64,000 nt of DNA from Acanthamoeba castellanii str. Neff (taxonomy: Eukaryota > Discosea > Longamoebia > Acanthamoebidae), in contig NW_004457712.1 of the NCBI RefSeq assembly GCF_000313135.1, forward strand, positions 196,316 through 260,315, given 5' to 3'. The notes beneath the pieces are model-generated. The model did no database searches and had not been told where the DNA came from. It worked only from the letters and a program-made list of their open reading frames with translations. Position 1 is the stretch's first letter. Each line of letters starts with the position of its first letter. Positions 25,756 through 36,570 of this stretch are shown here, piece by piece. Position numbers and translations under genes: made by a program.

Positions 25756-26369
25756 TCATTTACCTGACCTGAGAGGGGGCAACAGCGAGCATGTCAGGCG
25801 ACGTGGCGTTGCGGCTGCGCGCGGTGGCAAGCCCGCTGAGCGTACCAGCCGCTCGAATTCGTGGCCGTTGTGCGGGCACTCAGAGTTAAGGCGAGAGTCG
25901 AGGTTGGGCTGGTAGAGGAGCCACAGGAGCGAGTGCGCGTAGTCGACCAGCCGCATGCATGAGTCCCACTCAGCTGTGTGAACACACACCACGGCCAAGA
26001 CGAATGTCCGTGAGTCACGTCAAGTGTGAAAACAGTGTGTGGGTGGAGAGGCATTGTACCACCAAATACGTTGAAGCAGACCGCTCCGGTCTTGGAGATG
26101 TTGGGGTGCAAGATCTTGCTGACACATTGTACGGTGGCGATTTCGTTGGGGTAGGCGGCCGGGAGCCGAAGGGTGAACGCGACGGTGGCGCCCGCGTAGA
26201 GACCGCCGGTGGGTGTGAGGACCACCTTGACGTGGGTGAGGTCATCGTTGTGAGGGAACGTGATGGTGATCTGTCCGTCCGAGAAGGACTTGTAGTTGGT
26301 GTCCTGGAACTCCTTCAGGATCAGTTTGCTGGTCTTGTTGTGCCTCCCACCAACCTTCTGGTCTTCCAT
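25756..26369 (-). CDS. Ubiquitin-like conjugating enzyme E2, NEDD8-type (UBE2M/UBE2F-like)
   Basis: E2s of this type accept NEDD8 from the NAE1-UBA3 E1 and pass it to cullins. Two exons, 26063-26369 and 25756-25973, join in frame. The UBC fold shows the NDDLTHVKVVLTP strand, GLYAGATVAF, AAYPNE, and the active-site segment LHPNISKTGAVCFNVF with the catalytic Cys after an intact HPN. The DDL...FKV-like strand and the G-Y-G turn resemble UBE2M and UBE2F more than ubiquitin E2s. After the active site, EWDSCM replaces the usual W-P segment, and about 30 basic residues extend the C-terminus. The gene is head to head with CSN2, 287 bp away. A divergent ubiquitin E2 is the alternative. Confidence 0.72.
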
Positions 26370-26656
26370 CTGATGATGAGAGTATGCCGTGTGTGCGAGT
26401 GTTGTTTGATGGGCCTACCCGGTTCGCTCCTGCTCTTTGTGGCGGGCTTGTTCCTTGAAGGGGCGGCCCATTCGAAGAACAACCCTTTAATAACCAGTTA
26501 TTAAATGTCACTGGTATGCCCGGTATGCGGGTCAGGTGTCAAATGCTTCACCGAAAATGCTTCAGTCATGCCACATTAATTTTGGCTTTCCATTTTCTTT
26601 TTACCTTCACGAAAAAAGTGCTTTGCATCGAGTGTAAAACAATACCCTAAGCCAAA
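26370..26656. promoter_or_regulatory. Divergent promoter shared by the E2 and CSN2 genes
   Basis: The 287 bp between the two ATGs contain an A/T-rich palindromic element near 26485-26505 (TTTAATAACCAGTTATTAAA) and a direct repeat of GGTATGC / CGGTATGCGGG near 26513-26528. No other gene fits here. Confidence 0.5.
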
Positions 26657-28455
26657 ATGTCGGACGATGAAGACTTCATGAACGAGGATGAGGAGTTCGA
26701 CATGGACGACTATGGGGAGGAAGACTTTGACATGGGTGGATCCGACCAGGAGGGGTCTGGCTCTGAGGGTGAAATCGAGGAAGAGGACAAGATTCGCAAT
26801 CAGTACCACATGAGCAGAGGTAAGACCAGTGCCGCAAATGCTGTATAATGTTGTAATGGTGCTGCTGCTTTTGTTGGGGGGGGGATTATTATGATTCCAT
26901 TAACTGGTGTTCGCGCAATGGCATGACTTGGTGACCACCTGCAATCATGCACACACAGATTTGGCAGATGAGGAGGGCATCGACGAGGCCATTGCTGGTC
27001 TGGAGAAAGTGATGAAGATGGAGAAGGATTGGCAGGGCAAGCACGGCTCCTGGTCATTCAAGGCCCTCAAGCGCATCATCAGCTTCACCTTCAAGCTGGG
27101 CGACGAGAAGCGCCTCATGGAGCGCTTCGACGAGCTGCTCACGTACAACTCCAAGGCCAACGACATCTCGGAGAACGATCTCTTCAAGGGCATCGAGAAG
27201 ATCCTCAACACCGTCTCCACAGCTGCCGCCGCGCAGACCGAGCTCGCGCTCAAGCTCTACGGCAAGGCCCTGGCCGCGATGAAGGCTGCCAAGAACGAGA
27301 ACCTGTGGTCCAAGACCAGCCTCAAGCTCGCGCAGAAGATGTTCGACAAGGGCCTCCACTCGAAGCAGCTCGACAAGATCCTGGCCGAGCTCGAGGAGTC
27401 GTGCAAGCTGCCCGACGGCAGCGAGAACCCCAAGAAGGCCAGTCTGCTGCTCGACGTCTACGCGCTGCAGATTCAGCTGCACATGGAGCGCAAGGACCGC
27501 AAGAAGACGAAGGAGCTCTCCGAGAAGGGCTTCGCGCTGGCCAAGAACAACCCGGGCATCCTCAACAGCAAGCTGGCCATCTTCCACTTCGTCGGCGGCA
27601 AGCTCCACATGGAGCAGCACAACTACAAGGAGGCCTACGCCGCCTTCTTCGAGGCCTTCAACTTCTTCGAGGAGTCCTACTTCCGCCTCAAGATTCCGTG
27701 CCTCAAGTACATCGTCGTCGCCACCATGCTCATGCTCGGCGAGATCAGCCCCTTCGCCGATGCCCAGGCCAAGACGCACGTCCCCCCCCTGCCTGTGGTG
27801 TCTTGTCCTCTACTTCACTCGGGCTTACGCCTTGTTGTGCGTTCGCACGCGTGTTGCCCACAGGCTGCAGAACAACCCCGAGATCAAGCCCATGGCCGAC
27901 CTTCTCAACGCCTACCAGCACAACGAAATCAACAGGGTGGAGAAGATCCTCAAGGAGAACAAGACGGTGATCATGGGCGATCCCTTCATCGAGCAGTTCA
28001 TCAAGAACATCCTCCGGGAGATCAGGACCAAGGTGCTCCTCGAGCTCATCAGGCCCTACACCCGAGTGGCCGTTCCCTTCATCGCCAAGGTAGGTGGCCC
28101 CTCTTCTACGACCGCGCAGCTTTTTATTTCTCGGTTTTGTGCGCGCTGCGGTGAACTGACCTTTGTCCGTGGCACCTGGTGCAGCAATTGAACATCACGG
28201 CTGCCGAGGTGCAAGAGTTGTTGGTCTTCCTCATCCTCGACCACAAGGTCAACGGCAACATCGACCAGGTCAACCAGCTCCTCATCCTCCGTGGCGAGTA
28301 CGTTTCCTCACTTCTTCCTCTCTGCTTGCCCACCGCCAACACTTTTTTTTGTGTCCCGCACCATCAGGCTGGAGAGCGCCAAGTACCGCTTCATCGAGAA
28401 GTGGGGCACCCAGCTGCACAGCATCCACAACGTCGTCCTCAACAAGGTCGCCTAA
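26657..28455 (+). CDS. CSN2: COP9 signalosome complex subunit 2
   Basis: CSN2 is a PCI-domain scaffold of the COP9 signalosome, which strips NEDD8 from cullins. Five exons (26657-26819, 26959-27775, 27864-28089, 28185-28297 and 28368-28455) give exactly 468 residues, close to the roughly 440 of human CSN2. The N-terminus is acidic (MSDDEDFMNEDEEFDMDD) like the family. TPR-like helices follow, with GSWSFKALKRIISFTFKL and IPCLKYIVVATMLMLGE. The PCI domain has the LIRPYTRVAVPFIAK block and a winged helix with VNGNIDQVNQLL. The intron at 27776-27863 is best read as GC-AG, because that gives the same spacing (AK-5 residues-PEI) as animal CSN2. Confidence 0.95.
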
Positions 28456-28955
28456 AACACACCGTGTTCTCACCGACCTTCGCAGTTCAGACAACGAAAA
28501 ATACAGAACTCCTGCACAAACGAGTGGGTGACTCCTTTTTTGAAGAACAACACGAACGACGCACAACACGCTTGTCCTCCTCTTCTTTGACTTACTTTGT
28601 GCTTGTGGGCGATGTCTGGCACCTGGAATCAACATTGAGTACGTACAAAAGATGCACCACGTTTTATTTACAGTGGGTGTAGCTACATGTTTTTGCTGCT
28701 TGTTGTGGCCATGCACACTAGCATATCCAACTTGCTTGGTGGCGAGTTGCACGGCGAGTTGGGAGTAAGCAGTCGACTGTGTTCACCCTTCTTGATGAGA
28801 GAGGAGCAGACAAGCAATATTGTTTCCTGGAATTTTTATGTGACACTTTTGGCGGGAAACGGTGCGGTCTTTCGCGCCAAAACCGAAGCTCCACATGCCG
28901 GCACAAGTCCGAAGCGCAGGGCTTTCTTGTGCGTGGACAGGAGGCAGGCGGCAGG
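28456..28955. other. Intergenic between CSN2 and CHD genes
   Basis: This 500-bp gap lies between tandem plus-strand genes. It contains the CSN2 3' end and the CHD leader. I see no convincing coding exon or RNA gene in it. Confidence 0.5.
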
Positions 28956-31900
28956 ATGGGCGATTCATCAGCCAAGAGGTCGTTGTCCCATATTTTCGCC
29001 ACGGCGGGCGAGGGAGCGAGTAGCACGCGAAGACGTCGTCCTGTGAGTCGGCTCCTGGATCAAGCCCCCACTTCTTCTCGTTCTTCGTCGCGCAAACGGG
29101 CCGCCCCCGCATCTCCTCCCGTACCGTGCCCGCCCCATTTAATTTATTATTTTCCAATTCTTTTCATCTACTGCTCGTTCTTGCTGGCGGCAACATCGCC
29201 ATGCGTGTAGTTGTCAATGCATTTGATGATCATCGGCTCATCAATACGCCCCAACGCAGAAGGCGGCACCGCGCAGGGCGGCACGGAGAACCACCCGGAA
29301 GAAAAGCGGCAGCGGGGGTCGGTCTCTTTCGAGCACGTTCAAGTCGCTCGAAAAAGGAGAGGCCCTGAGCGAGGAGGAGAGTGAAGAGAAGGACGACGAA
29401 GAAGCCAAGGAAAAGGATAGCGACGACGAGGAGGAAGAGGAGGAAGAAGACCAGGCCAAGCCGAAGAAGAAGCGCAGCGCTGGTGGCAAGCGGAAGAAGG
29501 TAGATAGCGATGACGAGCATGAGCAAGAAGAGGACGAGGAAGATGACGACGAAGAGGACATGGACGAAGAGGACGACGAAGAGGAGGAGGAGGAGGACTA
29601 CGCGCCCAAGGCCAAGAAGAGGTCTTCTTCCCGCAAAAAGCGACCGGCCGCGAAGCGTGTGAAGCGAGCCGAGCCCAGCGAAGAGGAGGACGAAGACGAA
29701 GAGGAGGAGGACGCCAAGAAGCGCTCCAAGAAGGTGGCGAACGGAGACAGCGACGACGACGAAGACGGCGACTACGGCACCAGCCGCCGGTCCCGCAAGG
29801 GCGCCAATAAGCGTGGCGCCGTTGTGAGGTATACCACCACCAACCCCCACGTTGGGTGCGATCGTGATCACTTACCTTTTCTTTTTGCCCACTCCCCACG
29901 CCCGCGTACACAGGCGCTCGTCTCGTCAAGTGAGCAGGAATCCCAAGTATGATGCGGTCGCGAGCGACGACGAAGACGAGGACGACGATGACGAGGAGGA
30001 CGGCAGTGATGACGCCAGCGAGGAGGAGAGCCCCGCGGTGCTGCACATCGACAAAATGCTGGGCGTGCGCAAGGGCAAGGCCGGCAAGAAGGGCGAGGAG
30101 GGGGAGGAGGAGTACCTGGTCAAGTACCGGGGCCGGTCCTACCTTCACGTCGAGTGGGTCGACAAGGCCACCATCGAGTCCATCCCGGGCGGCAAGGCGC
30201 GCCTGAAGCACTTTGCCTCCAAGCACGAGGACGCGGCGCTGCTCGACGACCTCGCGCGTCGCCGCCGCATTCTGCTCAACCGCCAGCGCCACTCCGCCAC
30301 CGCGCTCCCCAAGCCTGCTGACGCCAACGGTGCCGCGGCGAAGAAAGAGGAGGGCCTAGAGAAGAAGGAAAAGAAGGGCGATGACGACAAGATGGACGAG
30401 GAAAAGGAGGAGAAGGAGGAAAAGGACGAAATGGAGGAAGAGGAAAAGGAAAAGGAAACGAAGAAAGAAAAGAAAAATGAAGACGACGAGGAGGAAGAGG
30501 AAGGCGGAGGAGGCGGAGGATAAGAAGAAACAGAGCAAGAAGGAGGAAGATGAGGAGAATGAAGATGAAGAGGAGGAGGAGGAGGATGAAGTGGCGCCAG
30601 AGCGCAAGTTCCTGGAGGAGCTGGTGGAGGCGGGCCACTTTGATCGGGACGTGGTGCGCGTGGATCGCGTGGTGGCGCGGCGGGAGGCCAAGGGCGGCCC
30701 GGAGTACCTGATCAAGTGGCGCACCCTCCCCTACGAGGACGCCACGTGGGAGGCCGAGGCCGAGCTCCGCCTCCTCGCGCCCAACTGGGCCAAGAAGCTC
30801 CGCCAGTTCAAGGCCCGCGAGAAGCTGCCCTCGCTCGCCAGCCGCGTACGCTCCTCATTCATTGCCTTCGTTTGTGTTCTGCGTCTTGGTTGGTGGCGCC
30901 CGTTCAACAGCTGACCGTTTGCACCACCGGCGCACACAACATTCAACAGAAAACGTTCCGAAGGCCCAAGCCGAGCGCGTTCGATGACGACGCCGAGTAT
31001 GTGCCGAACTACTCGGATCCCAACCTGACGCTGCGCGACTACCAGGTCGAGGGCATCAAGTGGCTCGTGTACTGCTGGTACAAGCGCCGCAACTCGATCC
31101 TCGCCGACGAGATGGGCCTGGGCAAGACCCTGCAGAGCGTGTCCATCCTCCAGTACCTCGTCCAGGAGGAGGAGAACAGGTTCGCACTCCTCACACGACA
31201 CGACACGACACGACACGACACGACACGACACGACACGACACGACACGACACGACACGACACGACACGACACACTTGAAATCTGTCGACTGCTAACACCGT
31301 CGATGATATCGTGTATCACGCAGAGGGCCATTCCTGGTGGTGGCGCCGATGAGCACGATCGAGCAGTGGCGTCGCGAGGTGGAGGGCAGGACCTTCATGA
31401 ACTGCGTCGTGTTCCACGGCACCGAGGAGGCGCGCAACCTAATCCGCAAGCACGAGTTCCACTACACCGACTCGCGCGGTCGTCGCGTGGGCGGCAGCGG
31501 CCTGTACAAGTTCCACGTGCTCATCACCACCTTTGAGATGGTGCTCAAGGAGACCTTCCTCGGCAATATCGATTGGCAGTACATGGTCATCGACGAGGGC
31601 CACCGCATCAAGAGCAAGAAGACCAAGCTCTTCCAGCAGCTCTTCCAGTACAACGCCCAGCACAAGCTCATCCTCACCGGTACCCCCATGCAGAACCACA
31701 TCGAGGTACCTTCACCCAGAGGCTTCGACCCTGTCTTCTATGTCGCTGTGGCCTCACGGCGGCGGCCGCGCAGGAATTGTGGACCATGCTCCACTTCCTC
31801 AACCCGGAGGAGTTTGATGATGTCGACGAGTTCAAGGTGGAGTACGGCGATCTCAAGACCAAGGAGCAGGTGGACAAGCTCCAGGCCTCGCTCCGACCCT

Positions 31901-34900
31901 ACATGCTTCGGTACCCCCCCTTTCTCCCTTACATGCCGTGTTTCATATCCGCATCTCGTCCGGCGCACCTACTCGCACAGCGATCATCATCATCATCATA
32001 ATAATAAATCAATGCAGGAGGATGAAGGAGGACGTCGACAAAACGATTCCGCTCAAGGAGGAGACCATCGTGGAGGTGGAGCTCACTTCGACGCAGAAGA
32101 AGTACTACCGCGCTATCCTCGACAAGAACCGCGAGTTCCTGTACCGCGGCGCTAAGTCCAACTCCAACCTGCCACAGCTGGTGCGGCCTAGTGGCTGCCT
32201 CTCTTTTATTGCGTTCCGTATCGTGTGTGTGTGTGTCGTGTGTGTCGTGTGTGTGTCGTGTGCCCTGACCGCTTCCTCGGTTGTGCAGACCAATATTCTG
32301 ATGGAGCTGCGCAAGTGCTGCAACCACCCGTATCTGATCGCGGGCGCGGAACGACGCATCTTGGACGACGCTCCCCCTTGCAAGGGGGCGTCGGCCGAGG
32401 AGAAGGACGTGCTGGCGCACCAGGCGCTCGTCAACTCCTCCAGCAAGCTCGTGCTCCTCGACAAGCTCCTCACCAAGCTGCGCGAAGATGGCCACAAGGT
32501 ACCCTTCTTGTTCCGCCAACCAACCCTGTACGCGCATACAACACATACACACACAGCTGACGGGTGCCATGTGCGGCTGTGCAGGTTTTGATTTTCAGTC
32601 AGATGGTGATGATGCTGGACATATTGGAGGACTACCTCATCATGCGCGGCTTCCCGATGGAGCGCCTCGACGGCGGGGTGGGACGGCGGGACAGGCAGGC
32701 GGCCATCGACCGCTTCACCAACCCCGAGGTCGACTCGTTCGCCTTCCTCCTCTCCACACGCGCCGGCGGCCTGGGCCTCAACCTCACCGCGGCCAACACC
32801 GTGATCATCTACGACAGCGACTGGAACCCGCAGAATGATCTTCAAGCCCAGGTAACGTTGTGTGTGTGTGTGTGTGTTGTGTGTGTGTCTAACGTGAACA
32901 TGGGTTGTGGTTGGGTGCAGGCGCGTGCGCACCGCATCGGCCAGACGCAGCAGGTGAAGATCTATCGCTTCGTTACGCGGAACACGTACGAGAGCTACAT
33001 GCTCGACATCGTGTCCAAGAAGCTGGGCCTCGAGAGCGCTATCATGAACGACGACGACGAGATGAAGAAGGAGGACATCGACAAGTTGCTCAAGTACGGC
33101 GCCTACCACCTCTTCCAAGAGGACGCCGAGGAGCAGAAGCGACAGGAGCACGTAATGCTCAACGAGGACATCCACTCCATTCTGGGCCGCGCTCACACTA
33201 TCCAATACGGTACCCTCTCTTATGCCCTTTCTTTCGGTGCCGAGTGTGTACGAGTATGTCATTGACCCGCCCTCGTTTGTGTGTGTGTGTGTGTGTGTTG
33301 TGTTGTGTGTTTTGTGATGCGGTATGATAGATCGAGACACGGAGGAGAAGGGAGCAGCGGCTGCGTTTAAGGGTCTGTCGAAGGTGACCTACGCCACGTC
33401 GTCGAGCGACATGGACATCAACTTGGACGACGACAATTTCTGGGAGAAGGTCCTGCCGGAGATGAAGACCTCCAAGTCGCTCGCGGCGCGTGTTGCCGCC
33501 GGCCAGGTCGAGACCGAGGCCCAGCGCGAGGAGTTCATCCGCGACATCACGGCGCTGGTTGAGGAGGTCAAGGAGGGCATGATGTCCCGCTCGGCCTCCT
33601 ACGCCTACCAGTCTGCCCACTCGGGTCGCGAACTCCACGCCTTCCTCGTCAAGCTCATCACTCACAAGTCCTTCACCGACAAGGTACTCACTGCGCGACA
33701 CACACGACGCACACGGCACACACGCACACAGCACACACACGACGCACACGGCACACAGCACACACACACGGCACACACGGATGTACGACTGACGCTGCGC
33801 TCGGCTCGACATAGGAGCGCGAGCGGCTGATGGAGCTCCAGGCCGAGGTGGGCGACGGCAAGCGTACGCGCACGCAGGTGCAGCGGATGGGGCAGGAGCG
33901 CGGGCGGCGCGGGCATCGCGCGGCCAAGGCCGTGGCGGAGGATGAGGGCGAGGAGGCCTCCGAGTACGAGGCCGAGGAGAGCGACGGCTCGAGCCCGTCG
34001 GAGGCCGGCGGCAAGACCGGCCGACAGGGCCAGCCCGGCGGCGGCAAGGGTCCGGTGCGGGAGACCCTGCAGGTGCGGCGCGAGCGACTGTCGGGCGCGT
34101 GGAATGCGAAGCAGCTGAAGGTGCTCAAGTCGTGGCTGCTGGCCTCGGGCTACGGCCGGTGGCAGGAGCTGCTCGAGGACAACTACAACCTCAACATCAC
34201 CAAGCACCCGGAGCAGGTGCAGGCCCTGGCCGAGTGCCTGATCCAGCTCTGCTTCCACAACAGCGACCCCGCGGCCAAGGACGCCGCCGACAAGCCCCGC
34301 TCTAGGAAACGCCAGTACCGCCAGATCCTCGAGGAGAAGAGCTTCTACGCTCAGGTGAGCACCACACACGCGCACACGCGCACACACGCACACACGCACA
34401 CACGCACACACGCACACGCAATGCATGGAATGCAATCATAAACTGAGATAAAACGTTTGTGGGGTCTGCAGGTGCTGTCTGATTCCCTGTCCGGAACGCT
34501 GACGGACCTGATGACCATGCACAAGAAGTGGGCTGCCGCGCATGCCAAGAAGCCCGTCAATGTCGAGGGTCCGTGTGCCTCGCCGCTTCCCGCGGTCTGC
34601 CATGTGCTGACGTGTGTGTGTGTGTGTGGTGTGTGTGTGTCGTGTGTTGTCGCTGCGACAGGTACCATGGAGGTGGACGTACTCGTGCGGGACGGCGTGG
34701 GCCGTATGAACGGATTCGACGGCAAGTACTGGCCGGGCCACGTGCTCTACGTCGAGGTCAAGGTGCGCGACCCGGAGAAGGACCAGGTCCAGCTGTTCCT
34801 CCTCGTCTCGCTGCTCTCCGACGCCAAGCACATCGACGCCGGCTACCTCCGGACCTACCCGCTCACCAAGAAGAAGGCCGACGAAGAGTACCTTCTTCAC

Positions 34901-36357
34901 TCCACAGCCCCAAACACTGCGCTATGGCGGCCAAAAAGCTGAGCTCAGCTGAGCTAAACCATCCATGTCTCCCCCGCAGGTTCTACACGGCGGTGGTGCA
35001 CGCGCCGGGCTTCGAGGGCAAGTACTCGCTCGATGTGGTCTACTTTGAGACACGGCAGTACCCCAACTCCACCAACGCCAAGGGCAAGTTCACCGGTACG
35101 CGCATACAGCACCGCACACAGACACACACACAGACACACACACAGACACACACACAGACACACACACAGACACACACACGCACACACACCATGCGTGCGC
35201 TATGGCTGCTGACGATGGCGGGACCCGCAGAGAGGAGATGTAGCATGCATGTGTGGCACGAGATGAGTCCGACGGAGGCGGCCGGCGCGGAGGGTGCGGC
35301 GGTCGAGGGCGGTGAGGCGGCCAACAAGCCCAAGCTCTCCCTGACCACGGCCGCGGCCACGCCCACGGCCTTCCGGTTCTCCGTGGTGCCCCACCCGCTC
35401 GTCTCGGGCGAGCCCATCGAGTCCCTCCAGCGCCAGCGCAAGCAGTACAACGTGCGGCTCTTCATTCTGCGTCACCTCAAGGCCCTCATCGGTACGTACT
35501 GCGGCCGTGAATGCAGTCCACGTGGCCACTTATATGAGGCGGTGCTGACGTGTCATGACACACCACGACACGACACAGAGCAACACGAGAAGAAGTGGGA
35601 CACGCTGGAGATGCCGAAGCTGAACCTGAACCTGCCGGCGGACTGGTGGACGGCCCAGGACGACCGCAACCTGCTCCTGGGCGTGCACCGACACGGGTGG
35701 GGCCGGGTCAAGGATCTCCGCGACAACGTCGAACTCGGCTTCTCCACCGCGGCGCTCCGCGCGCGCACGCAGAAGAAGGGCAAGGCCACCACGTCGGGCA
35801 ACGACAAAAAGAAAAAGGGCGAAGAAAAGAAGGAGAAGGAGAAGAAGGATGATGAAGAGGAGGAGGAGGAGGAAGAAGACGACCAAAAGTCGAAGAAGGG
35901 CGATGATGGCGATGTCGACGACCCGGACTTCCCGACGGCGGCCACGCTCAACAAGCGACTGACGCGCCTGGTCGAGGAGCTGGCCACCACGGCCAAGCCC
36001 ACGCCTCCGCCCACCGCCAAGAGCCCGACAAAGAAGGTCGTGAAGACGACGAAGGCTGCGTCCTCCTCCTCTTCGAAGAAGACAACGACCAAGAAGAAGG
36101 ACAAGGTCAAGGACACGAAAGAGAAGGAAAAGACGAAGAAGAAGACGAAGAAGGACGAGGCCAAGCCGAGTAAGGGCAAGGAGACGACGAAGTCGACGAA
36201 GGCCAAGACATCATCGACCAACGGCGCCAAGCAGTCCGCCAGCGAAAGCAACGGCAAGCACGACGAAGGCGAAGACGAGGGCGACTTTGTCACGCGACCC
36301 GTCAAGAAGGCCAAGCGGACCACCACGACCACCAAGCCCTCGTCATCGTCCAAGTGA
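28956..36357 (+). CDS. CHD-family chromatin remodelling ATPase (CHD6-9/Kismet-like), one frame break
   Basis: It would slide nucleosomes using ATP in the nucleus. Seventeen exons run from the ATG at 28956; the total is 3n+1, about 1,878 residues after dropping one base. A highly acidic/basic N-terminus is followed by two chromodomains (about 30040-30240, [18 protein letters not shown]; and 30600-30800, [18 protein letters not shown]). The SNF2 ATPase has [13 protein letters not shown] (motif I), a DEGH box in place of [12 protein letters not shown], and in the second lobe [11 protein letters not shown] and [11 protein letters not shown]. The C-terminal [20 protein letters not shown] helix, followed by [13 protein letters not shown], matches the SANT-like part of CHD6-9. 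A long Lys/Ser/Thr-rich tail ends the protein. The frame changes within the purine-rich stretch at about 30480-30525, with no intron borders. Many introns are packed with CA/GT repeats. Confidence 0.88.
31193..31272 (+). repeat. (CACGA)n microsatellite in a CHD intron
   Basis: About 15 tandem copies of a CACGA pentamer fill most of the intron at 31180-31323, between ATPase exons. It is the reverse complement of the pentamer in the kinase intron at 2361-2406. Confidence 0.95.
34361..34423 (+). repeat. CGCACACA-type repeat in a CHD intron
   Basis: Tandem ACACACGC units occupy most of the intron at 34355-34471. Confidence 0.9.
35108..35190 (+). repeat. (ACACACACAG)n minisatellite in a CHD intron
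   Basis: About six to seven near-identical decamer units with a CAGA step lie inside the intron at 35096-35230. Confidence 0.9.
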
Positions 36358-36570
36358 GTACACTTCTAGTCTCACAATCAGCCAGCGTGTGTGCGCCACC
36401 TGTAAAAACCGACGTTTTGGAAGAAGAGGTTTTGCATTGATCAGTTACGACCAAGGCGAGTTCACAGTGACCAGTTCTTCTACCAGGCGTTAGAGAAAGC
36501 GCCACTCTTCATTCTTCTTCTTCTTTGTGTACAAGCGATGCTCTCGTCTCTTTCACAGTTGTGGTCTGCC
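36358..36570. other. Convergent 3' region of CHD and the zinc-ribbon gene
   Basis: The gap between the two stop codons is 213 bp. Nothing else is visible in it. Confidence 0.5.

Noticed and set aside
27054..27779. A 241-codon minus-strand frame over CSN2
   Set aside because: It is a leucine/glutamate mirror of the conserved CSN2 exon and has no domain.
27776..27863. CSN2 intron with a GT donor at CAC|GTCCCC and an acceptor at GCAG|AAC
   Set aside because: It keeps the frame but shortens a spacer conserved with animal CSN2 by one residue; the GC-AG version keeps the length.
31193..31272. Repeat array considered as CRISPR-like or satellite element
   Set aside because: It is a plain pentanucleotide microsatellite inside a spliceosomal intron, with no spacers.
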